Origin: Streptomyces coffeae
Lineage (GTDB): Bacteria; Actinomycetota; Actinomycetes; Streptomycetales; Streptomycetaceae
NCBI RefSeq assembly: GCF_016741875.1
Contig: NZ_JAERRF010000009.1
Span: 1 to 64,000 of the forward strand
DNA length: 64,000 nt
Direction of reading: 5' to 3'
The notes under the pieces: generated by a model
Databases searched by the model: none
Told to the model about the DNA's origin: nothing
Seen by the model: only the letters and a program-made list of their open reading frames with translations
Program-made: the position numbers and the translations under genes
Shown here: positions 33,773-44,235 of the stretch, piece by piece
Layout: every line of letters starts with the position of its first letter
Position numbering within the stretch: the stretch's first letter is position 1

Positions 33773-36700
33773 ATGCCAGCAGCGCGGTCGTATCTGATCA
33801 CCGGCACGATCACCGACAACACCGGCAGTCCGCTCCCCGATGCGCTGGTCCGCGCCTCCGGACCGGGGCAGGCTCACCAGGCCAGGCCACTCGGGGAGGC
33901 CCACACCGACACCACCGGCCGCTATCGGATCCCGGTGGAGGAGGATGCCCAGGACCCGCACACCCACGTCGCCAGACTGATCATCAAGGTGCTGGTCGAG
34001 GGGGTGGAGGTGGGCCAGAGCAAGCCACACCCCAAGCAGGTGCCACAGACGCTGGTCGACCTGAAGACGACCCACCAGCCGCCGCAGCAGAACGCCCGAA
34101 AGGTGAGCGGCGTCGTACGGGATCAGTTCGGCGGGCCGTTGAGCGGCGTCGTGGTCCAGGCCTTCGACCGGGACCTCCGCCAAGAGCAGTCACTGGGCCA
34201 AAAGGCGGTCGACGGCAACGGAGTCTATGAGATCACCTACAGCACTGCCCAGTTCGCCCGGGCCGAGAAGGACTCGGCGGACCTGGTGCTCACCGTGGTG
34301 AAGGCGGGCGTGGTGTTGCTCCGATCTCCGGTGCACTACAACGCGCCACCCGATTACACGGTCGACCTGGCGCTCGAAGGCGCGGTCTACGCCGGGCCCT
34401 CCGAGTGGGAGGTGCAGACGGGCGTCCTCAACCCGCTGCTGGACGGGTTGAACCCGATCGATCTGACGGAGAGCGGCCAGCACCAGGACCTCTCGTTCCT
34501 GGTGGGCGAGACCGGCTACACCGCACTGGAGATCAGCATCTGGATGATGTCCTGGCGGCTGGCCGACCGGACCCGCCAGTACGGGACGTCGCTGCCGCCG
34601 GAGGCGCTGTTCGCCTTCCTCCGTCAGGGCGAACCGTCGATCGTCCCCGAGTCCCTGCTCGCCGCTCTTCCGCACCCCGACCGGTTCCTGCTGCTGGCGG
34701 ACGGACTGCTGCGGACGCTGTCCACGATGCCGCCCCATCGCCAGCGGGCGCTGCTGGTCAAGGCCGTTGACGACCACCTGGTCCCGGCCGGTCTGAGGGC
34801 GGACATCGATAAGCTGCTGGCCGTGCTCGCACAGATCAAGCTGCGGTTCACCGGCGCCATCAACGTGGGAGGCGGGAAGGGCACGGTCGGCGAGCTGCTC
34901 AATGTGCTCCGGGTGCCGGACGGTGAGAAGCAGAAGATTCTGGCCGTGATGTCGGACCACACCGGCTTGCTGGCCGACCTGTGGAAGCGGCTGGCCGCTG
35001 ATACGTCGATCCAGGCGGCGACCGTCAAGAAGGTGCAGACCGCGGTCGAGCTGGCGTCGCTGACCCGCAACCACGTGCCGCTGGTCGCGGTGTTGACGGA
35101 CAAAATCGTCAGTGGCCCCCTGACGCAGCGTGCTCTGGCGCAGTTCTCCAGGCAGCAGTGGTTCGGCGTGTTCGAGATGCAGGGGCCGGGCGGCTCGCTG
35201 GTCGGCGTACCGGATGACATCGACGGTGCCACCCCGGAGGAGCGGAAGAAGGCCTACGCCGCCATCCTTGACCAGAAGTTCGAGCAGGCATTTCCGACCG
35301 CCTCCCTGGCGGCGAAGATCCTCTCTCCGGACTCGCCGCGACCGGCACCGCAGCTGAGCAGGAACGTCGCCGAGTTCCTCGACGCTCACCCGGACTTCCA
35401 GCTCGACAGCTTCCGGATCGACCACTACCTGGCCGAGCGGCAGCGACGGGGCTACGAAGACGGGGATTCCGCGGGGAACCCCCCGACGGTCCTGGTCGAC
35501 GCGGAGCTCCGCGCGGAACTCGAGTCCGTACAGCGCGTGTTCAAGCTGCAGCCGACGTTCACCGCCGCGAACGCCCTGCTGACCCGGGGGATCGACTCCG
35601 CCCAGCAGATCTACTTCATGGGCGAGGGGCAGTTCCTCAGTCTGCTCGGCGGGTCACCGATCAGTCCCGACGAGGCACAGCGGATCTACCGCAAGGCGGA
35701 GAACGCCTACGCCCTCGCACTGACCATCTTCGCCGACTACAACCGCGCGCTGAACGGGGCGGTGCCGGCGGCCCTGCCGGACCCGGACGCCGAACCGCTG
35801 CCGAGCCTGCGGGCCGCCAGGGAGCTGCCGAGCCTGCAGACCCTGTTCGGATCGCTCGACCACTGCCACTGCGCCGACTGCCGCTCGGTCTACAGCCCGG
35901 CCGCGCATTTCGTGGACGTCCTGCGCTTCCTGGGTGACCGCGGTACCCAGGGCACCACCGTCCACCGGGGAAAGAGCGTCCGGCAGGTGCTGCTCGAACG
36001 GCGGCCCGACCTCGGTGACACCGAGCTGAGCTGTGAGAACACCAACACCGCTGTCCCGTACATCGATCTGGTCAACGAGGTTCTGGAAGACATCGTCGCG
36101 CCTTCCGCGGTGGTGCTCCTCGACGTCGGCATCGAGCCGATGCTGCTCGAAGGACCGATCGCCCCGGAGGTACTCGCCGAACTCAGGGCGAAGGGTGTCC
36201 CGATGGCGGACGACGCCCAGGTGTACGCCCCGGACGTCAATGGCCGGTGGGTGATCCGCGACAGCGCCCACTCCTACGCCGTGTTCCACCACGAGTCCGC
36301 TCTCGGGCTGCGGGCGACCCGTCAGACAACCGGCTCCGCCGCCGAGGTGCGCGCCAACCCGGAGCACCTCAACCACGCCGCCTACACCAAGCTCGCCGGT
36401 GAGGTCTTTCCCTTCAGTCTGCCGTTCGACCTCGCCGGCGAGCAGAGCCGCGGGTACCTCGACCAGCTCGGGGTGCCGCAACAGCGGCTGTTCGCGCTGT
36501 TCCAGCAGTCCTCATCCGACGGCTCCACCAGGACGCCGAGCGACGCGCAGGTCGACTGTGCCCTGCTGGACATCGGTGACACCGAGCGGCAGGTCCTGAC
36601 CGACACCCTCACCGGTCGGCAGCCCTGGGAGTTCTGGGGTCTCGCCGAGACGGGCAACTCCCTTCCGCACCCGGACATGCCGACGGACCCGGAGCAGCAG

Positions 36701-39700
36701 GTGACCGGCACCTGGATCGAGGTGCTCGGCAAGGTCCCCGTGATGATGCACCGCACGAAGCTGTCGTACCGGGAGCTGGTGCAATTGCTGGAGATGCGCT
36801 GGGTCGATCCGGACGCCGTCATCAGCATTCGCGGCCAGGACAACGGGCATGCCGCCGAGTGCGACACTTCGGCCTACACCATCAGTGGCCTGACCGCTGC
36901 GGCTCTCGGCCGGATCCACCGCTTCGTGCGACTCTGGCGACGGCTCGGGATCCCGATGTGGGAGCTCGACCTCTTTCTCACCGGACGGCAGCTCGACGAC
37001 GGCGCACTGCGCCGGATCGCCTCGCTGCGCCGGCTGGGGGAGCGCACCGGGCTGGACTGGCCGACGCTGGTCACGGTGTACGCCGGTTTCGACGACCATG
37101 GTTATGTCGACCGCGCGGTGGGCGAAGGCCTTCCGGTCCAGACCGTCTACCAGCGACTGTTCCGCAACCGGCTGGTGGACTCCACCGGCGCCTTCCCGGC
37201 GCAGTCAACGGAGCTCGGCGGCACGATCGGCCAGCGGGTTCCCGGTCTGCTCGCCGGGTTGCGCGTCGGTGAGACCGACCTCGATCTGATCCTCGCCGAC
37301 CGGTCTCTGGACCGGAACTCCCCGCTGAACGCGACGGTACTGGCCACCCTGCACCGGATCACCGCGCTCGCCCGCGGGCTGGACCTCACCGTCCGCGAGT
37401 TCATCCGGCTGGTGGCGATCTGGGGTTCCGATCCCTTCGCGTCGCCCGGCCGCACCGAGGAGTTCGCCGAGCTGGTCGACCAGGTGCTGTCGTCGGCGTT
37501 CTCCGTCGCCGAGCTCGACTACCTGCTCACCCACCGCTTCACGGTGAACTCCGGCGTCGCGTTGGAGGACCGTACCGTCCTGGCGTTCCTGCGGCAGCTC
37601 CGGGGCGGCCTCGCCGAGATCGCCGACCGGCTGAGCCGGCAGAACGACGAGACCGACGCCGACTACGTCACCGCCAAGCTGGGGCTGGTGCCCACGCTCG
37701 CGGCGGACGCCGATCTGATCACAGCGCTCGCCCTGGTCGACGGCAGCTGGACCGGCACCGCCACCGAGCGCAACGCCCTCATCGACCGCTACTTCAAGGA
37801 GGTGTTCAGCGATCTGTCCGCGGCGCACGCGGCACTCGCGGAGCTGCCGGCCGGTGAGACGCCGGCTCAGCGGCAGGCGCGGATCGACGCGCGTTTCGCC
37901 TTCGTCATGCCGCGCCTGCAGGCGTTCCTGATCCGCACCCAGAAGGATCTCCACGTCGACCAACAGGTGGCAGCGCTGTTCGGGATCGACGAGCCGTCCG
38001 CGGCGACCGCACTGTCCGCACTCCATCCGGCGGGCTCCACCGCGGATCTGCGCCGTATGATCAACGACCCGAAGCTGCTCGAAACGATGCCGGACGGCAG
38101 CTACCGGTTCCCGCTGGACGAAGCCAATTTCCCGCTCGTGTACGCGGCGCTGCGACTCCTGCACAAGGTCGCGACCCTCATCGGCAAGCTGAGCATGCGT
38201 CCGGCGGAGGTGAGCTGGTGGCTGGCCGGCGGCAACGCCAACGGCCTCGGCTGGATCCGGGCCGGCGCGCTCGGCGTCGGCCCGGGCACCGCCGTCGAGA
38301 TCGGCCGCTGGTCGGCGATGCAGTGGTTCTTCGACTGGAAGTCTCAGCTGCCCGCCTCGGATCTGTCCGCGCTGGACTTCGCCGACGAGGTGCTCGATCC
38401 CACGCGGCCCTCGTCCGCCACCATCACCGCGCTGGCCAAGCTCACCGCATGGCGGGCCGCGGACATCACCGCGCTGGTTACCGCGTTCGGATGGCTGGCG
38501 ACGGGCGTGGACCGGGTCAAGGGCCGGCTGGCGAAGGCGGAGAACCTGCGCCGGGTCGCGTCCTGCATGGCGTCACTGCCGCGACTCGGTGTCGAGGCGG
38601 CGCGGGCCGTCGGCTGGGCGACCCCGAGACCCGGTACCACCGTCGCCGATGAGATCAAGCAGGCACTCAAAGCACGGTACGACCTGCCCCAGTGGCTGGA
38701 GGCCAACCAGCCGGTGCAGGACGCGTTGCGCGAACGGCGTCGCGATGTGCTGGTGGACTGGCTGGTGGCGCATCCGGATGCGAGCGCGGGCCACGGCTGG
38801 ACCGATGTGAACGGACTGTACGGCCATTTCCTGATCGACGTCGAGATGAGCGCCTGTGCGCTGACGTCCCGCCTGAAGCAGGCCACCTGCACCGCCCAGC
38901 TGTTCGTGCAGCGGGTGCTGCTCGACCTCGAGCACGACATCGTGGCGGGCACGGTCGCGGACCCGCAGTGGAAGCAATGGCAGTGGATGCGCCGCTACCG
39001 GGTATGGGAAGCCAACCGCAAGGTCTTCCTCTACCCGGAGAACTGGATCGAGCCCGAGCTGCGCGACGAGAAGTCGCCCTTCTTCCTCGACCTCGAGCGT
39101 GAACTGCAGCAGAACGACGTGACCGCGGAGACCGTGGAGCAGGCGTACCGCGGCTACCTCGAGAAGCTCGACAAGGTAGCCAACCTGGAGATCCGCGCGA
39201 TGTTCGACGAGCGGGTCGGCGAGGAGTCGGTGCTGCATGTGGTGGGGCGCACCCGCAGCAGCAAGGGTGCCGAGTACTTCTACCGGACCCGGATCAACCG
39301 GGCGCGCTGGACCCCGTGGCACCCGGTCGGGCTGGAGATCCAGGCCGACCACCTGATGCTGGGCATGCACAATCGCCGTCTCCACATGTTCTGGCCGCAG
39401 GTGCTGGGCAAGGCCCAGGAGCCGACCCAGGTGTGGACTCCGAAGCCGAACTCCAACTTCCTGACGGAGTCACCGCGGCGGTACTGGGATGTCCAGTTGT
39501 ACTGGAGTGAGCTCAAGCAGGGGAAGTGGACACCGAGGGTGCTGTCGGACACTCCGCATCGGGTGTCGGCTTTCCGGACTCCTGAAGAGCTGGCGGCAAG
39601 CATCAATTTCCGGACCAGGATGACTCCGCAGATCCGCACTCATCTCTTCACGGAATCAGAGCCCCACAAGTTCGCGCCGGAAGTCAGGGGCAGTTTCGAG

Positions 39701-42700
39701 AAGTTGGGTCAGCAGATCACGCCGGGGCAGCTCGGGCACTTCGAGTACCTCATCTCGCCGCCGGAGAGTCAGTTGCACAGCAATCTGATCCGGCATCTCA
39801 CCTCGTCCCAGTACTTCTACTATTCTTCCCTCATCGAGGTCAGCCAGCCTTCCTTCTTCGCCGCCGCAGTCTCCTTTGGCGCGCATTCGAACGCGGAATC
39901 CATCCGGCTGCGGCGCAACATCGTTCCACATCAGACCTGGACGGTGATCGACTCGCAGGCCGCCGGATTCGCGAATACCGGATCGTTCTTCACCTGGGAC
40001 CCCTCGCGGACCTATTTCGTGGACTACGACCACCACGTCCAGTGGGCGGACTTCTTCCTGAACTGGTACTGGTCCATCTCAACGTTCCGGTTCTACCCGC
40101 ACTACCACCCGTTCGTGGAGCTGTTCATCAAGGAGCTGAACACCTGGGGCTTGCGGGGGCTGCTGAACCGGCGCATCCAGGTCGACCCGGCAAGCACCCC
40201 CGGCCGCCCGCAACCGTTCGACTTCGCCACCTACGAGCCGGACTCCACGGTGGCGGAACCCCGGCCGACGGAGGTCGTGGACTTTGACTACGAGGGGGCA
40301 TACGCACCGTACAACTGGGAGCTGTTCTTCCACGTGCCGATGTTCATCGCGGGGAAGCTCAGCGCGAACCAACGGTTCGAGGAAGCGCTGGAGTGGTACC
40401 ACTACATCTTCGACCCGACCGGCATCGCGAGCCCGCACCCGGATCCGCGGACGCCACAGCAGAAGTACTGGGTCACCAAGCCGTTCTACGAGACGACCAC
40501 GGACGGCTACCGCGAACAGAAGATCGAATACATCACGCGGGTCATTGCCGAGGGATCCGCCAAGCACGAGGCCCAGGTCGCCGAGTGGCGCAATCACCCG
40601 TTCAACCCACACCTGATCGCCAGGAAGCGCTGGGTCGCCTACCAGAAGAACGTGCTGATCAAATACATCCAGACACTGATTGCCTGGGGCGACCAATTGT
40701 TCGGTCAGGACACCATCGAATCCAACAACGAGGCCACGCAGCTGTATGTGATGGCCGCGACACTGCTCGGCCCGCGACCCAGGAGCGTGCCGCGCCGGCT
40801 GCCGAACCCGGCCCGGACGTTCTACCAGCTACAGGCCGCCGGAATCGACGACTTCGGCAATGTGCTGCGTCAGGTGGAGAACCTGCTGCCCACCGTGTCG
40901 GGCCCGTCCTTTCAGATGCCGGACACCCTCGACCTGCCGCGGCTGGAGGTGCTGTACTTCGGCATCCCGACCAACGACAAGCTGCTGGCGCTCTGGGACA
41001 CAGTCGAGGACCGGCTGTTCAAGATCAGAAATTGCATGAACCTCGCGGGCATCGTGCGTCAGTTGCCGCTGTTCGAACCGCCGATCGACCCCTCCCTGCT
41101 GGTCAAAGCCGCGGCAGCCGGTCTGGACATCGGTGCGGTGCTCAGCGACATCAGTACGCCCATGCCGCCGTACCGGTTCTCGGTGATGCTCCAGCGCGCA
41201 CAGGAGGTCTGCACCGCGGTGACCACTCTCGGCGCGGCCATGCTCGCCGCCCTGGAGAAGCGTGACACCGAAGCCCTCGCCGCGCTGCGGACCAGCCACG
41301 AGATCGCTCTGCTCGACCTGGCGCGGGACGTCCGCGGCAGCCAGGTCGACGAGGCACGGGCGACATGGGAAGCCAACCGCCGCAGCCGCGACGTCGTAGA
41401 GCTCCGGCGGGCCTATCACCAGCGACTGCTGGACGAGGGACTGAACACCGGTGAGAACACCGCGCTGGCCCTGTCCGGCGTCTCCCTCGGCCTGGAGTCG
41501 GCGGTCGCTATCGGCTACATCCTGTCCGGTGGCCTGAAGCTGATTCCGACCTTCCTGGCTGGCGCCGCCGGCTTCGGCGGCTCCCCCACCGTGTCGGCGG
41601 CGATCGGCGGCCAGCACATCGGAAACGCGGCGGAGATGGCGGTCTCGGTGCTGCGGTCGCTCGCCACCGCGGCCGACAAGGGCGCCGGGGTGGCGAGCGT
41701 GCTGGCGTCCCACGCCCGGCGCGCCGAGGAGTGGCAGCACCAGGCGGTGATGGCCGCGACGGAACTCCCGCAGATCGACAAGCAGATCCTGGCCGCGGAG
41801 ATCCGGCACCGGATCGCCGAACAGGAACTGCGCCACCACGACAGGCAGCGGGCCCACGCGGCGACCGAGGAAGAGTTCCAGCGCTCCAAGTTCACCAACA
41901 CCGAGCTGTACGACTGGATGGTCGGCCAGCTGTCCGCCGTGTACTTCCAGAGCTACCAGCTCGCCTTCGACCTGGCGAAGCGGGCGGAGCGGAGCTTCCG
42001 CTACGAACTGGGGCTGTCCGACTCGAACTATGTGCGCCACGGCTACTGGGACAGCCTACGGAAGGGTCTGCTGGCCGGTGAACGGCTCGGCCACGATCTG
42101 CGGCGACTCGACGCCGCCTACCTGGAGCTGAACAAGCGCGAGTACGAGCTCACCAAGCACGTTTCGCTGGCCCAGCTGGATCCGGTCGCGCTGCTCCAGC
42201 TCAAGACCAACGGCGAGTGCTTCGTGGACATCCCCGAGGCCATCTTCGACCTCGACCACCCCGGCCACTACTTCCGCCGGCTCAGGGCGGTGTCACTGTC
42301 CATCCCCTGCGTGGTCGGACCGTACGGAACGGTGGCCTGCACCCTCACCCTGACCGCCAACAGCCTGCGCAAGGACGCCACCCTGCTCGGCGGTAAGTAC
42401 CCCAGGAACCCCGCGGGGGACATCCGGTTCCGCGACGGGGTGACGACGGTCCAGTCCATCGCGACCAGTTCCGCCGTGAACGACAGCGGGACGTTCGAGC
42501 TGAGCTTCGGCGATCAGCGGTATCTGCCCTTCGAGGGGGCGGGCGCGATCAGTTCCTGGCACCTCAGGCTGAACTCCGAGGTCCCTCAGTTCGACCCCGA
42601 CACCGTCTCGGACGTGGTGATCCACCTCCAGTACACCGCGCGGGAGGGCGGCGGCCTGCTCCGCACCGAAGCGCTCAAGGACATCGACAAGACCCTGTCC

Positions 42701-43168
42701 TCGATGGCCCTGGCCGGCAGACGCACAGGCCTGTACCGAGTGCTGGATCTCAAGCGGGAGTTCCCGGATGCCTTCTACCGGTTTCTGCACCCCGCCGACC
42801 CGGATGATGGCGCGCCGCCGGACCAGGCACTGGCACTGGGTGATCTCACGGACCGGCTACCGTCGTTCACGCGTGTCTTCGCCACCAAGAAGGTGCGGGC
42901 GGTCGAGGTCGCCGCGCGGATGAAGGACAACTCGACGTACGAGGTGCTGCTGACACCGCTCGGCTCCGGATCCGCGGATCTCCTCACACTGGCCCCGGAC
43001 CCGACGTACCGGGGCATGCACCGCGCCGCGAAGAACCTCACGGGCAACGAGGTGGCGATGACCGGCTGGACGGTGAAGATCCGCAAGGCCGGCACCCCGG
43101 ACTTCCATTCGCTGCCTGCGGACGCCGTGGACGAACTCTTCCTCATCCTGAACTACACGGTGGACTGA
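33773..43168 (+). CDS. TcA-type toxin complex subunit (receptor-binding pore)
   Basis: A 3131-residue Tc toxin A subunit, which in known systems forms a pentameric bell that binds the host cell and injects the TcB-TcC cargo. Residues 1-205 hold two carboxypeptidase-regulatory-like beta domains (YLITGTITDNTGSPLPDALV; KVSGVVRDQFGGPLSGVVVQ), an N-terminal addition unlike the best-known TcA proteins. The TcA hallmark CHCADCRSVYSPAAHFVDVL lies near residue 697. A neuraminidase-like region with FYRTRINRARWTPWHPVGLE is near 1830. The pore part has PYNWELFFHVPMFIAGKLSA (about 2180), VLYFGIPTNDKLLALWDTVE and RQLPLFEPPIDPSLLVKAAA (about 2395-2450), and a Gly/Ala-rich hydrophobic stretch near 2575-2620. 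The TcB-binding domain ends the protein. No signal peptide. The start is ATG 33773, with a ribosome binding site. Confidence 0.93.
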   Translation: MPAARSYLITGTITDNTGSPLPDALVRASGPGQAHQARPLGEAHTDTTGRYRIPVEEDAQDPHTHVARLIIKVLVEGVEVGQSKPHPKQVPQTLVDLKTTHQPPQQNARKVSGVVRDQFGGPLSGVVVQAFDRDLRQEQSLGQKAVDGNGVYEITYSTAQFARAEKDSADLVLTVVKAGVVLLRSPVHYNAPPDYTVDLALEGAVYAGPSEWEVQTGVLNPLLDGLNPIDLTESGQHQDLSFLVGETGYTALEISIWMMSWRLADRTRQYGTSLPPEALFAFLRQGEPSIVPESLLAALPHPDRFLLLADGLLRTLSTMPPHRQRALLVKAVDDHLVPAGLRADIDKLLAVLAQIKLRFTGAINVGGGKGTVGELLNVLRVPDGEKQKILAVMSDHTGLLADLWKRLAADTSIQAATVKKVQTAVELASLTRNHVPLVAVLTDKIVSGPLTQRALAQFSRQQWFGVFEMQGPGGSLVGVPDDIDGATPEERKKAYAAILDQKFEQAFPTASLAAKILSPDSPRPAPQLSRNVAEFLDAHPDFQLDSFRIDHYLAERQRRGYEDGDSAGNPPTVLVDAELRAELESVQRVFKLQPTFTAANALLTRGIDSAQQIYFMGEGQFLSLLGGSPISPDEAQRIYRKAENAYALALTIFADYNRALNGAVPAALPDPDAEPLPSLRAARELPSLQTLFGSLDHCHCADCRSVYSPAAHFVDVLRFLGDRGTQGTTVHRGKSVRQVLLERRPDLGDTELSCENTNTAVPYIDLVNEVLEDIVAPSAVVLLDVGIEPMLLEGPIAPEVLAELRAKGVPMADDAQVYAPDVNGRWVIRDSAHSYAVFHHESALGLRATRQTTGSAAEVRANPEHLNHAAYTKLAGEVFPFSLPFDLAGEQSRGYLDQLGVPQQRLFALFQQSSSDGSTRTPSDAQVDCALLDIGDTERQVLTDTLTGRQPWEFWGLAETGNSLPHPDMPTDPEQQVTGTWIEVLGKVPVMMHRTKLSYRELVQLLEMRWVDPDAVISIRGQDNGHAAECDTSAYTISGLTAAALGRIHRFVRLWRRLGIPMWELDLFLTGRQLDDGALRRIASLRRLGERTGLDWPTLVTVYAGFDDHGYVDRAVGEGLPVQTVYQRLFRNRLVDSTGAFPAQSTELGGTIGQRVPGLLAGLRVGETDLDLILADRSLDRNSPLNATVLATLHRITALARGLDLTVREFIRLVAIWGSDPFASPGRTEEFAELVDQVLSSAFSVAELDYLLTHRFTVNSGVALEDRTVLAFLRQLRGGLAEIADRLSRQNDETDADYVTAKLGLVPTLAADADLITALALVDGSWTGTATERNALIDRYFKEVFSDLSAAHAALAELPAGETPAQRQARIDARFAFVMPRLQAFLIRTQKDLHVDQQVAALFGIDEPSAATALSALHPAGSTADLRRMINDPKLLETMPDGSYRFPLDEANFPLVYAALRLLHKVATLIGKLSMRPAEVSWWLAGGNANGLGWIRAGALGVGPGTAVEIGRWSAMQWFFDWKSQLPASDLSALDFADEVLDPTRPSSATITALAKLTAWRAADITALVTAFGWLATGVDRVKGRLAKAENLRRVASCMASLPRLGVEAARAVGWATPRPGTTVADEIKQALKARYDLPQWLEANQPVQDALRERRRDVLVDWLVAHPDASAGHGWTDVNGLYGHFLIDVEMSACALTSRLKQATCTAQLFVQRVLLDLEHDIVAGTVADPQWKQWQWMRRYRVWEANRKVFLYPENWIEPELRDEKSPFFLDLERELQQNDVTAETVEQAYRGYLEKLDKVANLEIRAMFDERVGEESVLHVVGRTRSSKGAEYFYRTRINRARWTPWHPVGLEIQADHLMLGMHNRRLHMFWPQVLGKAQEPTQVWTPKPNSNFLTESPRRYWDVQLYWSELKQGKWTPRVLSDTPHRVSAFRTPEELAASINFRTRMTPQIRTHLFTESEPHKFAPEVRGSFEKLGQQITPGQLGHFEYLISPPESQLHSNLIRHLTSSQYFYYSSLIEVSQPSFFAAAVSFGAHSNAESIRLRRNIVPHQTWTVIDSQAAGFANTGSFFTWDPSRTYFVDYDHHVQWADFFLNWYWSISTFRFYPHYHPFVELFIKELNTWGLRGLLNRRIQVDPASTPGRPQPFDFATYEPDSTVAEPRPTEVVDFDYEGAYAPYNWELFFHVPMFIAGKLSANQRFEEALEWYHYIFDPTGIASPHPDPRTPQQKYWVTKPFYETTTDGYREQKIEYITRVIAEGSAKHEAQVAEWRNHPFNPHLIARKRWVAYQKNVLIKYIQTLIAWGDQLFGQDTIESNNEATQLYVMAATLLGPRPRSVPRRLPNPARTFYQLQAAGIDDFGNVLRQVENLLPTVSGPSFQMPDTLDLPRLEVLYFGIPTNDKLLALWDTVEDRLFKIRNCMNLAGIVRQLPLFEPPIDPSLLVKAAAAGLDIGAVLSDISTPMPPYRFSVMLQRAQEVCTAVTTLGAAMLAALEKRDTEALAALRTSHEIALLDLARDVRGSQVDEARATWEANRRSRDVVELRRAYHQRLLDEGLNTGENTALALSGVSLGLESAVAIGYILSGGLKLIPTFLAGAAGFGGSPTVSAAIGGQHIGNAAEMAVSVLRSLATAADKGAGVASVLASHARRAEEWQHQAVMAATELPQIDKQILAAEIRHRIAEQELRHHDRQRAHAATEEEFQRSKFTNTELYDWMVGQLSAVYFQSYQLAFDLAKRAERSFRYELGLSDSNYVRHGYWDSLRKGLLAGERLGHDLRRLDAAYLELNKREYELTKHVSLAQLDPVALLQLKTNGECFVDIPEAIFDLDHPGHYFRRLRAVSLSIPCVVGPYGTVACTLTLTANSLRKDATLLGGKYPRNPAGDIRFRDGVTTVQSIATSSAVNDSGTFELSFGDQRYLPFEGAGAISSWHLRLNSEVPQFDPDTVSDVVIHLQYTAREGGGLLRTEALKDIDKTLSSMALAGRRTGLYRVLDLKREFPDAFYRFLHPADPDDGAPPDQALALGDLTDRLPSFTRVFATKKVRAVEVAARMKDNSTYEVLLTPLGSGSADLLTLAPDPTYRGMHRAAKNLTGNEVAMTGWTVKIRKAGTPDFHSLPADAVDELFLILNYTVD

Positions 43169-43215
43169 TCATGATTCCGGGTTACCTAGGTGTGTCTGCT
43201 AATTCGGGCGTCTGG

Positions 43216-44145
43216 TCAGCGGTCTACCCAGTCCGGCGCCCACACGTCGTGCGGGGTTCGCGGGCCTGCGGTGCGCAGATGGTCGCGTAGCGCGGTCAGC
43301 ACGGGGTGCTGGTCTCCGCTGCGGAACAGCAGCACGTGCGGGTAGACCGGGGTCGGGTCGTGCAACGGGATGCGCCGTAGGTCGTGGGTCTGGGGCCACA
43401 GGTACCGGTCCCCGCTGCCGACGAGGGTGGCCAGCGAGGCCGAGTCGGCCAGCGCGTCCATCAGGGCCTCGTCACCGAAGTTGGGGCCGAGTGCGTCGAT
43501 GCTCAGGCCGAAGGCCTCGGACAGCGCCTGGTAGAACGCCGCCCACTCCGTGCCCGGCCTGATCCCGGGGATCCAGATGCGGTGGCCGGCCAGGTCCGCA
43601 GGACTGACCCAGGGCGCGTCAGCCAGCGGGTGGCCGGGTCCGACCAGGAGCTCCAGGGGTGCGTCAAGGAGTCGTTCGGCGCTGATCCCGGCCGGGACCT
43701 GGTCTGCCGGCAGGGCACGGAAGGACGCGTCGACGGTCCCTTCGAGCACCGCCTGGGCGGCCTGGGCGGCGTTCTCCTTGCTCAGCGTGACCGCGTCCAG
43801 GTCCGTCTCGGGGTGGGAGCGGTAGAACCGGTAGACGGCCTGGGCCGGGGAGATGCGCCGATTGAGGACATCGACGCGCAAGGGACGGTTGCCGGGGCGC
43901 ACGGCCTGCTCGGCCTGCTCGATGGCCGCCAGGACCTTCTTGACGTGCGGCAGGAAGACCTGCCCGTCCAGGCTCAGCCGGGAGCCTCGGGAGGTCCGCA
44001 CCAGGAGCGTGACCTCGATGTGCCTCTCCAGGGCCGCGATCCGCTTGGAGACCGCCTGCTGGCTGATCCCCAGTTCGTCGGCCGCGGCCTGGAACTGGCC
44101 GGTCTCGGCGACGGCCACGAACGTCCGCAGCGCTTCAACATCCAC
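43216..44145 (-). CDS. LysR-family transcriptional regulator
   Basis: A 309-residue LysR-type regulator. The N-terminal winged helix-turn-helix is complete: DVEALRTFVAVAETGQFQAA, ADELGISQQAVSKRIAALER, EVTLLVRTSRGSRLSLDGQV. The C-terminal ligand-binding domain spans about 90-300 (LRVDVLNRRISPAQAVYRFY; LELLVGPGHPLADAPWVSPA). It starts 90 bases from the divergent acetyltransferase, the classic LysR arrangement, so that gene is the likely target. Its stop lies only 14 bases inside the left inverted repeat of the putative element. No link to the toxin genes is apparent beyond position. Confidence 0.88.
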   Translation of the reverse strand: MDVEALRTFVAVAETGQFQAAADELGISQQAVSKRIAALERHIEVTLLVRTSRGSRLSLDGQVFLPHVKKVLAAIEQAEQAVRPGNRPLRVDVLNRRISPAQAVYRFYRSHPETDLDAVTLSKENAAQAAQAVLEGTVDASFRALPADQVPAGISAERLLDAPLELLVGPGHPLADAPWVSPADLAGHRIWIPGIRPGTEWAAFYQALSEAFGLSIDALGPNFGDEALMDALADSASLATLVGSGDRYLWPQTHDLRRIPLHDPTPVYPHVLLFRSGDQHPVLTALRDHLRTAGPRTPHDVWAPDWVDR

Positions 44146-44235
44146 GCTTCCACTCTACTTCCACAACCATAGGTTGTGTCTGGTGTGGTGCAGGGTTGTT
44201 TGATCGGGTGTTCTGCGCGGTGGTGGGATCAGCCC

